DNA of 64,000 nucleotides from Pleomorphovibrio marinus. Lineage in GTDB: Bacteria > Bacteroidota > Bacteroidia > Cytophagales > Cyclobacteriaceae. Location of the stretch: contig NZ_QCXY01000013.1 in NCBI RefSeq assembly GCF_003347495.1, forward strand, positions 1 to 64,000. Direction: 5' to 3'. Positions 34,202-43,900 of the stretch are shown here, piece after piece. A model generated the notes under the pieces. It did no database searches and was not told the origin of the DNA. It worked only from the letters and a program-made list of their open reading frames with translations. Position numbers and translations under genes: made by a program. Numbering within the stretch: position 1 is the first letter of the stretch; every line of letters starts with the position of its first letter.

Positions 34202-34627
34202 TCAGTTCAAATTGAATGCATTGGAGTGACTATCAATAACCACATAGGCAATACACATAGATCCCTTGGTATATGGTTTGTATTCTTTACCTGGAGGGAT
34301 TTCGATCACGTCTCCAGCTCTTAGTTTTTTACCGCAAAACTCCTCATATACCTCACCCATTGCGATGTAGCATATCTTTTTCATGTCATCTAGCTCAAAA
34401 GTATATGGAGTTGAGTTTTTTGGATAAATGACCATGAAATGGTTTTGGTTTTCAGGAACCGGAGCTATTAAGGGGCTGCCAGGATCATCTTCAAAAATAG
34501 GTTTAAACACAAAATTCGATTGTGAATCCGTTCCCCTAAGGCGGTCAATCAACACCTTTGAAAAATCTATACTGAATTTGCACAGTATTTCATCAATTGC
34601 ACTTTTGTCAATTATTTTTGTGTCCAT
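34202..34627 (-). CDS. Cupin-like protein in the lysis module
   Basis: 141 residues. The C-terminal half reads like a cupin barrel: NHFMVIYPKNSTPYTFEL, then AGDVIEIPPGKEYKPYTKGSMCIAYVVI, the second of which has the G-D-x-I-x-I-P-P-G pattern of cupin motif 2. Classical metal-binding histidines are mostly lacking. It could alternatively be a structural barrel. It starts within the preceding gene (20-base overlap) and ends 1 base before the amidase. Confidence 0.55.
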   Translation of the reverse strand: MDTKIIDKSAIDEILCKFSIDFSKVLIDRLRGTDSQSNFVFKPIFEDDPGSPLIAPVPENQNHFMVIYPKNSTPYTFELDDMKKICYIAMGEVYEEFCGKKLRAGDVIEIPPGKEYKPYTKGSMCIAYVVIDSHSNAFNLN

Positions 34628-34949
34628 TTTTCAGGTATTTTATGGCCGATATAAATTCGACATTTATTTCAATCAGCCTTTCGGTGATTTCCATTTTCCG
34701 CTTTTCGGAAAGCTCCAATTTATCCCGAACCTCCCTTATTTCAGCCTCTTTCTTTTCTATGATGTGTTGGTATTCGCTTTTCTTCTGCTCCAACTTTTCA
34801 TGAAAAGATGCGTCTTTTTCTTCCAACTTCTGGCCATAACTGTCATTAGCCTTCACTAACCACCTTATGGCCACCAACCAACTCATTATCAAAAGGGCAA
34901 GAGCCCCGTATTCCAAAGGGTTGCTCGGGATAGATTGAAGTAAATTCAT
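34608..34949 (-). CDS. Membrane protein with a long coiled coil (lysis module)
   Basis: 113 residues. One membrane segment near the N-terminus (GALALLIMSWLVAIRWLV, about residues 15-32), followed by an unbroken, highly charged helix (residues about 38-92, with repeated K/E heptads). This is the plan of inner-membrane spanins (Rz-like) and of some holin-associated proteins. Located between the holin-like gene and the cupin gene. Confidence 0.6.
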   Translation of the reverse strand: MNLLQSIPSNPLEYGALALLIMSWLVAIRWLVKANDSYGQKLEEKDASFHEKLEQKKSEYQHIIEKKEAEIREVRDKLELSEKRKMEITERLIEINVEFISAIKYLKNGHKNN

Positions 34950-34968
34950 CCACTCATTGTTTTTTGAA

Positions 34969-35250
34969 CTAGGTTAATGAATCGTTTTGGTTTTTCCGCT
35001 CAATACCGATGGCTTCCAGGATAGGACCTAAGATGAAATCATAGGACGCAATAGCGGTGAGGAAAGAAATGATTCCCTCAATTACGTTCACTGAATCATT
35101 GACAATCACGAAAATTGCAACGAAAACAACTGAAACAACAATGGTCGCTATTTGACCTGATAGACTTGGTATTAGTCTTTTCAATGCCTCGGTTCCCGCA
35201 AGGATCAAGGCGGCTAATGCAGGATTGATTAATTCAAAGAATACTTCCAT
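34969..35250 (-). CDS. Holin-like membrane protein
   Basis: About 93 residues from MEVFFELINPALAALIL; the frame extends 15 codons upstream to another ATG, giving a non-membrane prefix, so I prefer the shorter form. Two or three hydrophobic segments (INPALAALILAGTEAL, ATIVVSVVFVAIFVIV, and a weaker third around FLTAIASYDFILGPILEAIG) and a charged end. Size, topology and neighbourhood match a phage holin; no family motif proves it. Confidence 0.6.
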   Translation of the reverse strand: MEVFFELINPALAALILAGTEALKRLIPSLSGQIATIVVSVVFVAIFVIVNDSVNVIEGIISFLTAIASYDFILGPILEAIGIERKNQNDSLT

Positions 35251-35338
35251 AATGTTTTTTTGATGTAAAATTGGCATTAATGATGCGGGATGCATGGTTT
35301 GAGAGTTTTAATACAGGGTTATACCTACATAACACCCT

Positions 35339-38119
35339 CTATTGCATCACATTATAGCACCAATAAGTCCCATCCCAGACAAACACACCCATGTCCCCGG
35401 CAGATGGTATTGATATAGTGCTGAACGTCTGGGCATCGTCTGTGATCTCCTCGCCGTTGCCCCCGACTGTAACCGCTGAGCTGTTTGTCCTACGGACATA
35501 GCACTTACGGCCTAAACGTGGGTTAGCTGGGAGATTCACCTGGATACCTGAGGTGTTATAGCAGCTTACATAGGTCTCGGCGGTCATAGTATGGTTTTCG
35601 GTGACGGCAGCAATACCCAGTTCAATAGAATTAATTTTCAATCGCTCTATCAGGGCTGAATTGAAATACCCGCCAAAAGACCTGCTGGCGCCTGTTGTAG
35701 TCGGGTCCAATCCAACTACCCCGGCACTTATCCCATCTGTGTCACTGTTGCGCTCGTTCAATATCCCTACCACGCTCGCATTTGTGTCAAGCCCCGAGGC
35801 AATCGAAAAGAAAGGCATTAGAGAGGCATTCGATAATATGCCTGAAGCGGCTACAAAGCTACTCCTGGCATTTTCTGGGTTGTCAACTGCAATGCCTGCA
35901 AGCTGATTACCTAGAATATCGAAGCCCAAAGTATCATTGATCTCCACAACCATCACCCCGTCTTCATTGTAGAATCGGATACTATTATTTTGCTCGGTTA
36001 TCTCTACTCTTTTGCCTGTGTTTGCAGTCCTAAGTGAGCTTACCAGGAGATTGACTATCTCGGCATTCTCGGCGAAGATCATCTTGCTAACCAATGCACC
36101 ATCTATTGTTAATTGCCCCTCTTCGGTTACATTCCAGTCAATTGAATTACCCTCTGATCCAAATTTAAAGGATCCATCGGTGAGATTCAGCCACACAAGG
36201 CCATCAATGCTTTGAATGGTTCCGGTTCTGATTGTGTCACCCACAATGAAAGTCATCCCGTTTGTGAAGTCGAATCCCCTGTACCCGTCCTTGACCGCAT
36301 AGAGAATACCTACGTTGAAGTGCCAAAAACCCGCTTCTGATTCAGTCATTACGGGGTCTTCGCTTAGGTGCCATGTACCTGTCAATGCATTTTGGCTTAC
36401 CCTTGCGCTGAGGAAATAGGGCTTTAGGGGGTCCAATTGATCAAACTCAAATGGGCTCATTTCCCAGATATATCCCAAACCCTCTATTTCCAGTTCGTAA
36501 TGGATTAGAAACCCGCCTGAAACGAACAATGAATTAGGATCACCCCCGGCATTAGGGGCTATTTCTACCCCGTTGAGGGCAAAATTTTGAGACTTGGCAC
36601 CTACGGATAGCATTAAGGTTTCTATGCTTCCAGGCTTGATGTTCTCGGGATCAAAGTACCCGTCTGGGTCAAAAATCAGACCTTGCAACTGCCGCATCCG
36701 CTGGGTATTCTGCCTGGCCAGTTCCGCTTTGGTGCGGTCCACCCGTGTCACCCGTTCTTTGCTTTTCTCTATCTCGATCTCCTGCCTTACCTCTGTCCTA
36801 TACACTACAGCGTCGGAAATGACAGCGGTAAGGTCATACGGGTTCACGAGCGGCCAACTAACGGAAAACACCCTTATATTATCATCAATGTTAAGCCCCT
36901 GATCACGGAGCCTCACCCGGTCACCTGCATTCAGCACTATGCCGTTATCCCGCATGTATTTTTCGTCTACCTCTACCTCATAAGGTGGCCGGGTGACTTG
37001 GTTAAACACACCCTGTGCGGCACTCCTGAGCCTTGCCTCTGCATCGTCTATATAGGACTGTGGCATGCTGATCCCTACCAAGGTGTATTGGTCTCCCGTT
37101 GAGGGGTTAAAGGTGCTGTTTGGAGTGGTATAACCGTCCTCTTCCGTGAATGGCACTAGCGTGATTGTCTTTGTTGAATGATTATAGCTTCCAATGTCGT
37201 ACTCCCTACCGCTGAGGTTTCCCGACTTGAAAACGATCTTAGCGGTTTCACCTTCGACCCGTTGGCCGTTCAAATCAAAATCAATACCCCCATCCGTGAT
37301 GTTCAGCCAATTCTCAGAAACCGCTGAAACGGTTCCCGTTCTGGTAGGATATATGTCCTCAAAAATAACGCTGTTTTCCCTTCTCCGCTCCCCCGGCTGT
37401 AAGGGCATTTCCAACATCCTCTCTTCAAAAACAAGACGCTTCGCCCCGTTCCTATAGTCGAAATTGATATTTTTCCTTCCCCCGAACGCCCATAATCGAT
37501 TATACAAGGGCTGTTCCTGCGCCCCCCTAGTGAGGGAGTATAAGCCCCTAGTTTGTCCATATTCAAAATCCAGATTGGTTTGCACTCCCGCCTCTGTGGT
37601 GAGGTTGATCTGCTTCCCAGTAAACCAGAACTCCATACCGAATTCCTCGGCCACCCTCATTAGAGCCCCCTTACACGTGAATCCCCCTTCATCCCCATAG
37701 AACTCGATTAGCATGGGTTCTGTGCCCACCACATTGCCTATGCTCCATCCTGTGTCGTCCAGGTTCATATTCTCTACGATCAAGCCTACGAAGGCCGCAG
37801 CTGTACCAAAATAAGAGAACTCCACCGCCCCTTGATGCATGAGTATCTTATCCTTAAGCCAGTAGCTTACATGCTCGAAAAGTATGGAATACCGATACTC
37901 GAAGTTGCTGACCTTCTGCATCTCGTACTCCACATTTATATTATACCGCTCCTGCCTGTAGATGATATAATCATCCACCTTAATATCAAGAGGGAAAGGG
38001 GCTATGAACTCGGCTTGAATCTCCCACGTGCCCATAACTTCGTGTATATAGGTCGTGGAATCATCTATCTTGACTTGGATAGTCGGGTTTCCGGAGCGGT
38101 ATAGTTGTAGTTCTGTCAT
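35339..38119 (-). CDS. Tail hub / tail fibre protein
   Basis: 926 residues. The N-terminal half (about 1-450) looks like a baseplate hub of the gp44/tail-endopeptidase type: a small barrel, the region RVAEEFGMEFWFTGKQINLTTEAG, then LRSAAQGVFNQVTRPPYEVEVDE and GDRVRLRDQGLNIDDNIRV. A short charged helix (about 455-490) links it to a beta-rich C-terminal half with fibre-like repeats and a small C-terminal tip (VNLPANPRLGRKCYVRRTNSSAVTV). It would sit at the tail end and contact the cell surface. It overlaps the tailspike gene by 4 bases. Confidence 0.7.
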   Translation of the reverse strand: MTELQLYRSGNPTIQVKIDDSTTYIHEVMGTWEIQAEFIAPFPLDIKVDDYIIYRQERYNINVEYEMQKVSNFEYRYSILFEHVSYWLKDKILMHQGAVEFSYFGTAAAFVGLIVENMNLDDTGWSIGNVVGTEPMLIEFYGDEGGFTCKGALMRVAEEFGMEFWFTGKQINLTTEAGVQTNLDFEYGQTRGLYSLTRGAQEQPLYNRLWAFGGRKNINFDYRNGAKRLVFEERMLEMPLQPGERRRENSVIFEDIYPTRTGTVSAVSENWLNITDGGIDFDLNGQRVEGETAKIVFKSGNLSGREYDIGSYNHSTKTITLVPFTEEDGYTTPNSTFNPSTGDQYTLVGISMPQSYIDDAEARLRSAAQGVFNQVTRPPYEVEVDEKYMRDNGIVLNAGDRVRLRDQGLNIDDNIRVFSVSWPLVNPYDLTAVISDAVVYRTEVRQEIEIEKSKERVTRVDRTKAELARQNTQRMRQLQGLIFDPDGYFDPENIKPGSIETLMLSVGAKSQNFALNGVEIAPNAGGDPNSLFVSGGFLIHYELEIEGLGYIWEMSPFEFDQLDPLKPYFLSARVSQNALTGTWHLSEDPVMTESEAGFWHFNVGILYAVKDGYRGFDFTNGMTFIVGDTIRTGTIQSIDGLVWLNLTDGSFKFGSEGNSIDWNVTEEGQLTIDGALVSKMIFAENAEIVNLLVSSLRTANTGKRVEITEQNNSIRFYNEDGVMVVEINDTLGFDILGNQLAGIAVDNPENARSSFVAASGILSNASLMPFFSIASGLDTNASVVGILNERNSDTDGISAGVVGLDPTTTGASRSFGGYFNSALIERLKINSIELGIAAVTENHTMTAETYVSCYNTSGIQVNLPANPRLGRKCYVRRTNSSAVTVGGNGEEITDDAQTFSTISIPSAGDMGVFVWDGTYWCYNVMQ

Positions 38120-40716
38120 GAATCTGGCAGTAAATCACCAGACAAAATAGCATCATCTGGAGCCTTGAATCTGATTGAAAACACCCCGTTTTGTGGTACT
38201 TGTGGCAGATAGCCATCCTTAACTCTTAATGTACCTGAGCCACTCATGGTAAATGTCTTTGTGGCTCCCTCTACTTCTCCAATTAAGGTATCCCCTGCTG
38301 AAAAAGTGCTTGCATCTATGGTTGCCGTTCCTGGCGAACCTGCGGTGAATCTCAAATACTGGTTTAGTCTTGTGAGCGTATCAATTGTGTTATTAACTGC
38401 CGTAAAATCTTGTTCGCTTCTACGCTGTATTTGTGCCTTACGCATGTACTGATCATCAAGAACAGCATCAAGGCCACATCCTGCCTGTTCTTTGAATTTT
38501 GTATAGTGCTGAATGCTGTTAGCAAGATCTGGCACAGTACTACTAAGTGAAACGGGTGTAGATAGAATGACGTGGTCAATGAAAAAAGAACTCGCAAGGT
38601 TTGGCCCATATACGGTTAATCTTATCTGTGCTGGCCTCCCATCTGAATTTTGCCTAATAATAGGAACCTGTAGCTTTCCGTTATTTGCTTGAACCTCTCC
38701 AAATCGATACCCATGGTTCCCTATATACTTTTCTTCCTGGTCAGGGGAACCTTGTATGGTACCACCTCCTGAATCGCTCCATCTCACTGTGAAGGATTTT
38801 TTGGCGTACCCATCAAAAGTAGTGCTTGATCCGCCTTGGCTACTTCTGTATAGTTCAAGTTCTATGTAGCTGGTAATATTTTCAGGAGGTGAATCCCACT
38901 CCAAGACCTGTTCCTGATTTTGGAGATTTATTTCGGCTAATACCTTTGATTTAATATTATTGGCAAAATTTAATTCAGATCCCGTACTGAAAATAACCTT
39001 CCCGTCTACGGTACTTTCACCAAAAAACGTGAAATCATTAGCGCTTAACCTGTTGTTTGCTAAATCTATATTTGCGGTAATCAGTCTGCTTCCCCCGCTG
39101 CTTAATTCTACCTTGCTAAGGTCACTGACTGTATTGTTTACGAATACTTTTCCAAATCCTCCTCCGCCTCCTGTTCTTGAATTTTTGAAGGGTATCTCCG
39201 CTCTCAGTGTATTTCCTATTACATGAAAGGTCGAAGAATTATCGGCATCTTCATCTATGAACCTGATCCCATGCTTAATATTGGAATCGGTCACAAAATT
39301 TGGCCCCTGGTTTCCTTGAATGGTATTATTGATGAAAAAAGACTGGAATATCTGTCTGTTTACTCCTGTGCTCAAATCCACACATATCCCATCCCAGTCA
39401 TCCTCGGAACCTGCCCTACCCACTCCTACAATTCTGTTATTTTGCACCAGAATCCCATTCCATCTGTTTGCGTTGGTTTGCTCATTGAAATACATGCCAT
39501 GCCACTGGCAGTTGATGATTTGGTTTCCTTGTATTTGTGTTAGGTTGAATTGACTATCCAGCACCCTGTTTGAAAAATGGATGCCGTGCCCTCCGCTATT
39601 CAAAATCTTATTATTGGATATAATACCCATAGATGGACCGGAATCTACGTTTAACGCTGTGCTTGAGGTATTTTGGATCGTATTGTTGGAAAACATGTTC
39701 AAAACACTTTCGGCAACTACGGCATAGTTTTCTGCTGTACTGTCCGCTATGAAATTACCCGTTACGGAATAGCACCTCCATAGGTATACTGACTCGCTCA
39801 TACCTGTAAGAATATTATCAGATATGACAGATTCATAGCAATGGTAAGTTTTAATTGCTGCCAAGCTTCCCTTACAGATATTATCCGAAAAATTGAACCC
39901 GTTAGCATACCCATTTCCCCCTATTCTCACAGCGTAATAAAAAGCCCCGTCAAAATGATTAGAATTTACAATCAAATTAAGGTCTTTTACAAAGCTAGTA
40001 GATTGACCTAATCGAACCCGAACTGCTGATCTATCTGTTTCTAGGCCTGTGGAGTTTGTGGTATGAAAGTAGCTGTTTGAAACAGTAATATTCTTAGCAC
40101 CTCCCCAAATATCTATGGCACTCTTTTCTGTATTACCAAAATACTTGAGGTTTCGGAAATTAACATTTTCAAACTCCCCAAAATCCTCCAAACTATTAAT
40201 ATACCCTACATTAACGCATGATTTTGAAATTCTATCGGAATCCTCTCCAAAACTAATATTGTCAATTGTCACATCGCTACTTTGAATATCAAAGCAAAAA
40301 TCTCCCTGATCTGAAACAATAGTATTATTGTTGAAATCTATGTTTACCGGGTGTGAAATATTTACCTGTGCTATTTTCACCTTTCCTAATGCAGGTAAAA
40401 CTACTCTGTGAACATTAAGGGTTTTAAGCACATCAATCATAAGCTGCAATCCCTGTGTATCATCCGTGACCCCATCAAACTTGCAACCAAAATCTAATGG
40501 GTTAAGGGAATACCCTCCTTGGAATCGGTTAATCACATAATACTCCTCTCCCATCTTCCTATACACGACCCCGTCACACTTAGAATCATCCATCGTACTC
40601 CCGTCCCGCCAGGTAGTCACCCTCGTGTAGGTATCCAGCATATTCGTATGCCTATTCCTTATATTATTCAGGACCTTCGCCCCGTCCTGATAAGTAGTAC
40701 TAATGTGCCTTTGCAT
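38116..40716 (-). CDS. Right-handed beta-helix tailspike, possible depolymerase
   Basis: 866 residues. After a head-binding-like N-terminus (residues 1-65), the sequence FGCKFDGVTDDTQGLQLMIDVL is the standard entry motif of pectate-lyase/GH28-like phage tailspikes. Residues about 95-560 then show many short repeats with N-N-x-I-x2-S and asparagine ladders, as in a parallel beta-helix. The C-terminal third is beta-rich. Such proteins bind and often cleave capsular or LPS polysaccharide. The catalytic residues cannot be assigned by eye. Confidence 0.8.
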   Translation of the reverse strand: MQRHISTTYQDGAKVLNNIRNRHTNMLDTYTRVTTWRDGSTMDDSKCDGVVYRKMGEEYYVINRFQGGYSLNPLDFGCKFDGVTDDTQGLQLMIDVLKTLNVHRVVLPALGKVKIAQVNISHPVNIDFNNNTIVSDQGDFCFDIQSSDVTIDNISFGEDSDRISKSCVNVGYINSLEDFGEFENVNFRNLKYFGNTEKSAIDIWGGAKNITVSNSYFHTTNSTGLETDRSAVRVRLGQSTSFVKDLNLIVNSNHFDGAFYYAVRIGGNGYANGFNFSDNICKGSLAAIKTYHCYESVISDNILTGMSESVYLWRCYSVTGNFIADSTAENYAVVAESVLNMFSNNTIQNTSSTALNVDSGPSMGIISNNKILNSGGHGIHFSNRVLDSQFNLTQIQGNQIINCQWHGMYFNEQTNANRWNGILVQNNRIVGVGRAGSEDDWDGICVDLSTGVNRQIFQSFFINNTIQGNQGPNFVTDSNIKHGIRFIDEDADNSSTFHVIGNTLRAEIPFKNSRTGGGGGFGKVFVNNTVSDLSKVELSSGGSRLITANIDLANNRLSANDFTFFGESTVDGKVIFSTGSELNFANNIKSKVLAEINLQNQEQVLEWDSPPENITSYIELELYRSSQGGSSTTFDGYAKKSFTVRWSDSGGGTIQGSPDQEEKYIGNHGYRFGEVQANNGKLQVPIIRQNSDGRPAQIRLTVYGPNLASSFFIDHVILSTPVSLSSTVPDLANSIQHYTKFKEQAGCGLDAVLDDQYMRKAQIQRRSEQDFTAVNNTIDTLTRLNQYLRFTAGSPGTATIDASTFSAGDTLIGEVEGATKTFTMSGSGTLRVKDGYLPQVPQNGVFSIRFKAPDDAILSGDLLPDS

Positions 40717-40728
40717 ATCCCTATAATC

Positions 40729-40923
40729 TTATATATCGAAAACTTCATCATCACTTTCGGGCTGCAACGTAAGCGCCCCGCTGTTCCCAAAATCGGGAAT
40801 CTCCATATACAGTACTTTTTTTTCGCCAGCTCCCGCAAGCGGGTTGACTATCACAATCCTATCGGTGAGCTGAATATCCGTCCGCTTTTGAATGTCCTTC
40901 GTTATGTCTGTTTGTCCCTGCAT
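40729..40923 (-). CDS. Small phage protein between tail genes
   Basis: 64 residues with no membrane segment; contains IQLTDRIVIVNPLAGAGEKKVLYMEI. It lies 12 bases before the tailspike and 14 bases after the mosaic tail protein, in the same operon. Perhaps a connector or chaperone of the adjacent fibres; not recognised. Confidence 0.55.
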   Translation of the reverse strand: MQGQTDITKDIQKRTDIQLTDRIVIVNPLAGAGEKKVLYMEIPDFGNSGALTLQPESDDEVFDI

Positions 40924-40937
40924 TTTTATCGATTTTT

Positions 40938-43900
40938 TTAATATTTTCTGTACCTAATAATCACGACTCCTGAGCCTCCGTTTTTCCCTTCTGAAAAAGA
41001 TGCTTGGTGCGACCCATCTCCTCCATCTCCCGTGTTAGGAGCTGTTTCATTAGCTGTTTCTGTTGCTGATCCCCCACGGCCTCCTTTTGCATAAGTCATT
41101 GTAGTTCCTGAAATCGACAACTGAATGCCTAACCCCGCTATACCTCCAGTTGCGAAACTTGCGTTTCCTCCAGGGCCGCCAGCACCTCCGCCACCACCTC
41201 CTGCTCTATTATCTAGATCATTTTGAGTCGCTTGTCCAATCGGAAATGCATTACCTCCGTTATGTCCGTTAATACCCTGTGCTACTCCTCCTATACCAGG
41301 GGACCCCCCCGTGGAACCTTGGCCACCACCACCACCAGACGATCCGTTGCGTCCCGCACCAGAAGAAATATTAACGGAGGCACCACCGCCACCCCCGCCA
41401 ATTGCAGTTTGAGAATTAAAAACAGTATCGCCCCCATTTTCCCCTCTAAGTGCTGCTGAGCTTGCACCACCGGCTCCACCATTACCTATTGTAACGGAAT
41501 ATATTCCCACTCCTATTTCTTCAATAGCTTGAATCACATCCCCAGCACCGCCACCCCCACCAGATCTAGCTCTTGACCCGCCACCACCGCCACCGCCAAC
41601 AATCAAATATTCTATCTCACCACCTTCAATCACCTCAAATTCCCCGCTTTCCGGGAAAGTATGAACCACCCAATCTACTCCATCTATTTCCACGTCTGTA
41701 ACCACCCCACCGATGGCCACTACCTGCACAAAATCAGGCCGCTCAACCTCAAAAAACAGCGGTGCCCCGTGGTTGTCTACCAGCACGTTCCCTAAGTTGT
41801 CCGTAAGCACGTTCCAGCTTCTTAGCAGTCTCACCTCCGCAAAGGATATATTTATCCTTGAATAGAAATAGGTTTTGGTATGTTTTATGTTTTGCAAGCT
41901 GAACCCATCTTTTACAAAAACCTCCCGATAGGTTCCGTCCATGTGCCTGAGTGTCCTAAGTCCGGGGGATTTCATCATTTCATATAACCCTCTAATCTTG
42001 CCTAAAAAACTAACAAAGCTAGGTTCCTGAATGTGAAAAGAAAGGGTGTATTCGTTCAAACCACGTTTTTTTCTCCCGTAGCCCTCTTGGCTGTGACTTA
42101 TGTAAGATGCTTGCTTGGCCCCTGATCTATTCAGCACCTTGAAGCCCTTCATAGGCAACAATCCCAAATCCTTGAATTCCACCCCATCAATCCCGGGGTT
42201 CTGTGAATCACCCGTTGGAAGGGTTCCTGTTAGGTCGGGAACAGGTTCCCTGAATACCATCCTTATCCTGAAATAACCCCTAGATATGTATTGTGCCGTA
42301 ATTTCATCGACAACATGCACCCAAAAAGCACCCCATTTACAGGTCAACAAGACAAGATGATTGAAAGCATCTATTTCCTGATAGAGGTCCAAGACCTTAT
42401 CAATCGCCTCGGTTTCATTTTGGGCCTTCACAAAACCCATAAGGCTAATGTCCCGGCCGGCAAAGAAGATTTCATCTGCCCTTATATAAGGTTGAATCCC
42501 GTGTTGATCCCCCCAGCTGTGATAGGTTTTCCCTGTTCGCTCCGGAAAGTCAAAAATACCCGCTATCGCTATGCTCGAATTCGGTTGTTTGCCTGGCAAT
42601 ATTCCGTGATCCGCCAAGGGGATTTGATTCAAGGAATAGAATTCTGTTGTCTCGGATGATGGCCCCGTAGTTTCAAAAAACGCAAGCAAAGAAGTGTTTT
42701 CGCTTGGCATGGTATATTGAAATTCAGCCTGATTACTGATTACTTGGGTGCCCCGCATCCAATAGGCGAATGTCCATCCTTGGTTTGATGTGGCGATCAA
42801 CTCTACGGTGCTGCCCTCGGGGTGAGTTCCTGCCCCTGTCACGGTTCCGGCGCCTTCGGGGTTTATTGATAATGATAAGGTGTATTCATTCGGGGGCACA
42901 TCCTCCAATTCAGCAACTAGACTGAGTGCCTCGGTAACCTCGAAGGTGTGTGGGTTGGCCGTGCTGAATGTTTCACTTCCATTTCTCCACCTTACAAACT
43001 GCTTTCCGCTTACGGGGTTGACATTGATTTGAACGGTGGATCCTTCCTGAATCGGATTGCTGGGGTTTTGTGATGTGGTGCCTGATCCTGCGGGGTCTAC
43101 ACTTAGGGATATCGTGTAGGTTGGTATTAGCTCAAATACCGCTGTCAAGCTTAGGTTTTCTCCGGGCATGTTGAAGGAATAAAGCGCATCGGTACTGACT
43201 TCATCCCCTCCAATTTCCCATCTAAGGAACCGATACCCTGAATTTGGTGTGGACTGAACTTGGACCAAATCACCCTCTTCATAAGGGCCTGTGGTTAATT
43301 GGCTTACTGCTCCCCCATTGTTGGCATTGAGGGTAACCGTGTATGTTTCCGGTGGCACTACACTAAATGTTCCTATGATTGTTTTTTCCTCTGCTAATGT
43401 AGTGTAGCTGTATGGGTTGTTTGTTGATAACAAGGTTTCCCCATCGTACCATCCATCAAATTGATTACCACTATCTGGAGTTGCTGACAACTCAACGTTA
43501 GTTCCTTCCTCATGAGGGCTTTCAGGGTTTTGGATTGCTGTCCCGTTTCCTGAAACGTTAAGGGTAAGCGCATAGGTTTCAGGCGGTATTTCCTCAAAAA
43601 CAGCCACAATACTCTCTGATTGTGCGGCTCTTGTCAATATCCACGGATTGGGTTCCTGTTGATCTACTCCGTTTCGCTGCCACTTGTCAAACGTCCATCC
43701 TGAATTTGGAGTAGCTGTAACCGTTACTTGTGCCCCTACTTCGTGTGGGCTTACTGGATCAACGGAAACGGAACCCGCTGCTTCAGGGCTTGCAGCGGCG
43801 GTTAATGGATATATGGTTGGTTCGGGGTCAAGTGGTCCCAGATCATCTACAAGAACTTGCCATGTGAAGCTGTTTAAAAACAACTCTGTTACTTCGACTC

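Noticed and set aside
41380-41600. Low-complexity GC-rich repeats that could be taken for a tandem repeat locus
   Set aside because: They are glycine codons of the glycine-rich tip of the mosaic tail protein.
42680-43820. Regularly spaced similar segments, considered as a CRISPR array
   Set aside because: The similarity is at protein level (InlB-like repeats of about 231 bases) with no identical short DNA repeats or unique spacers.
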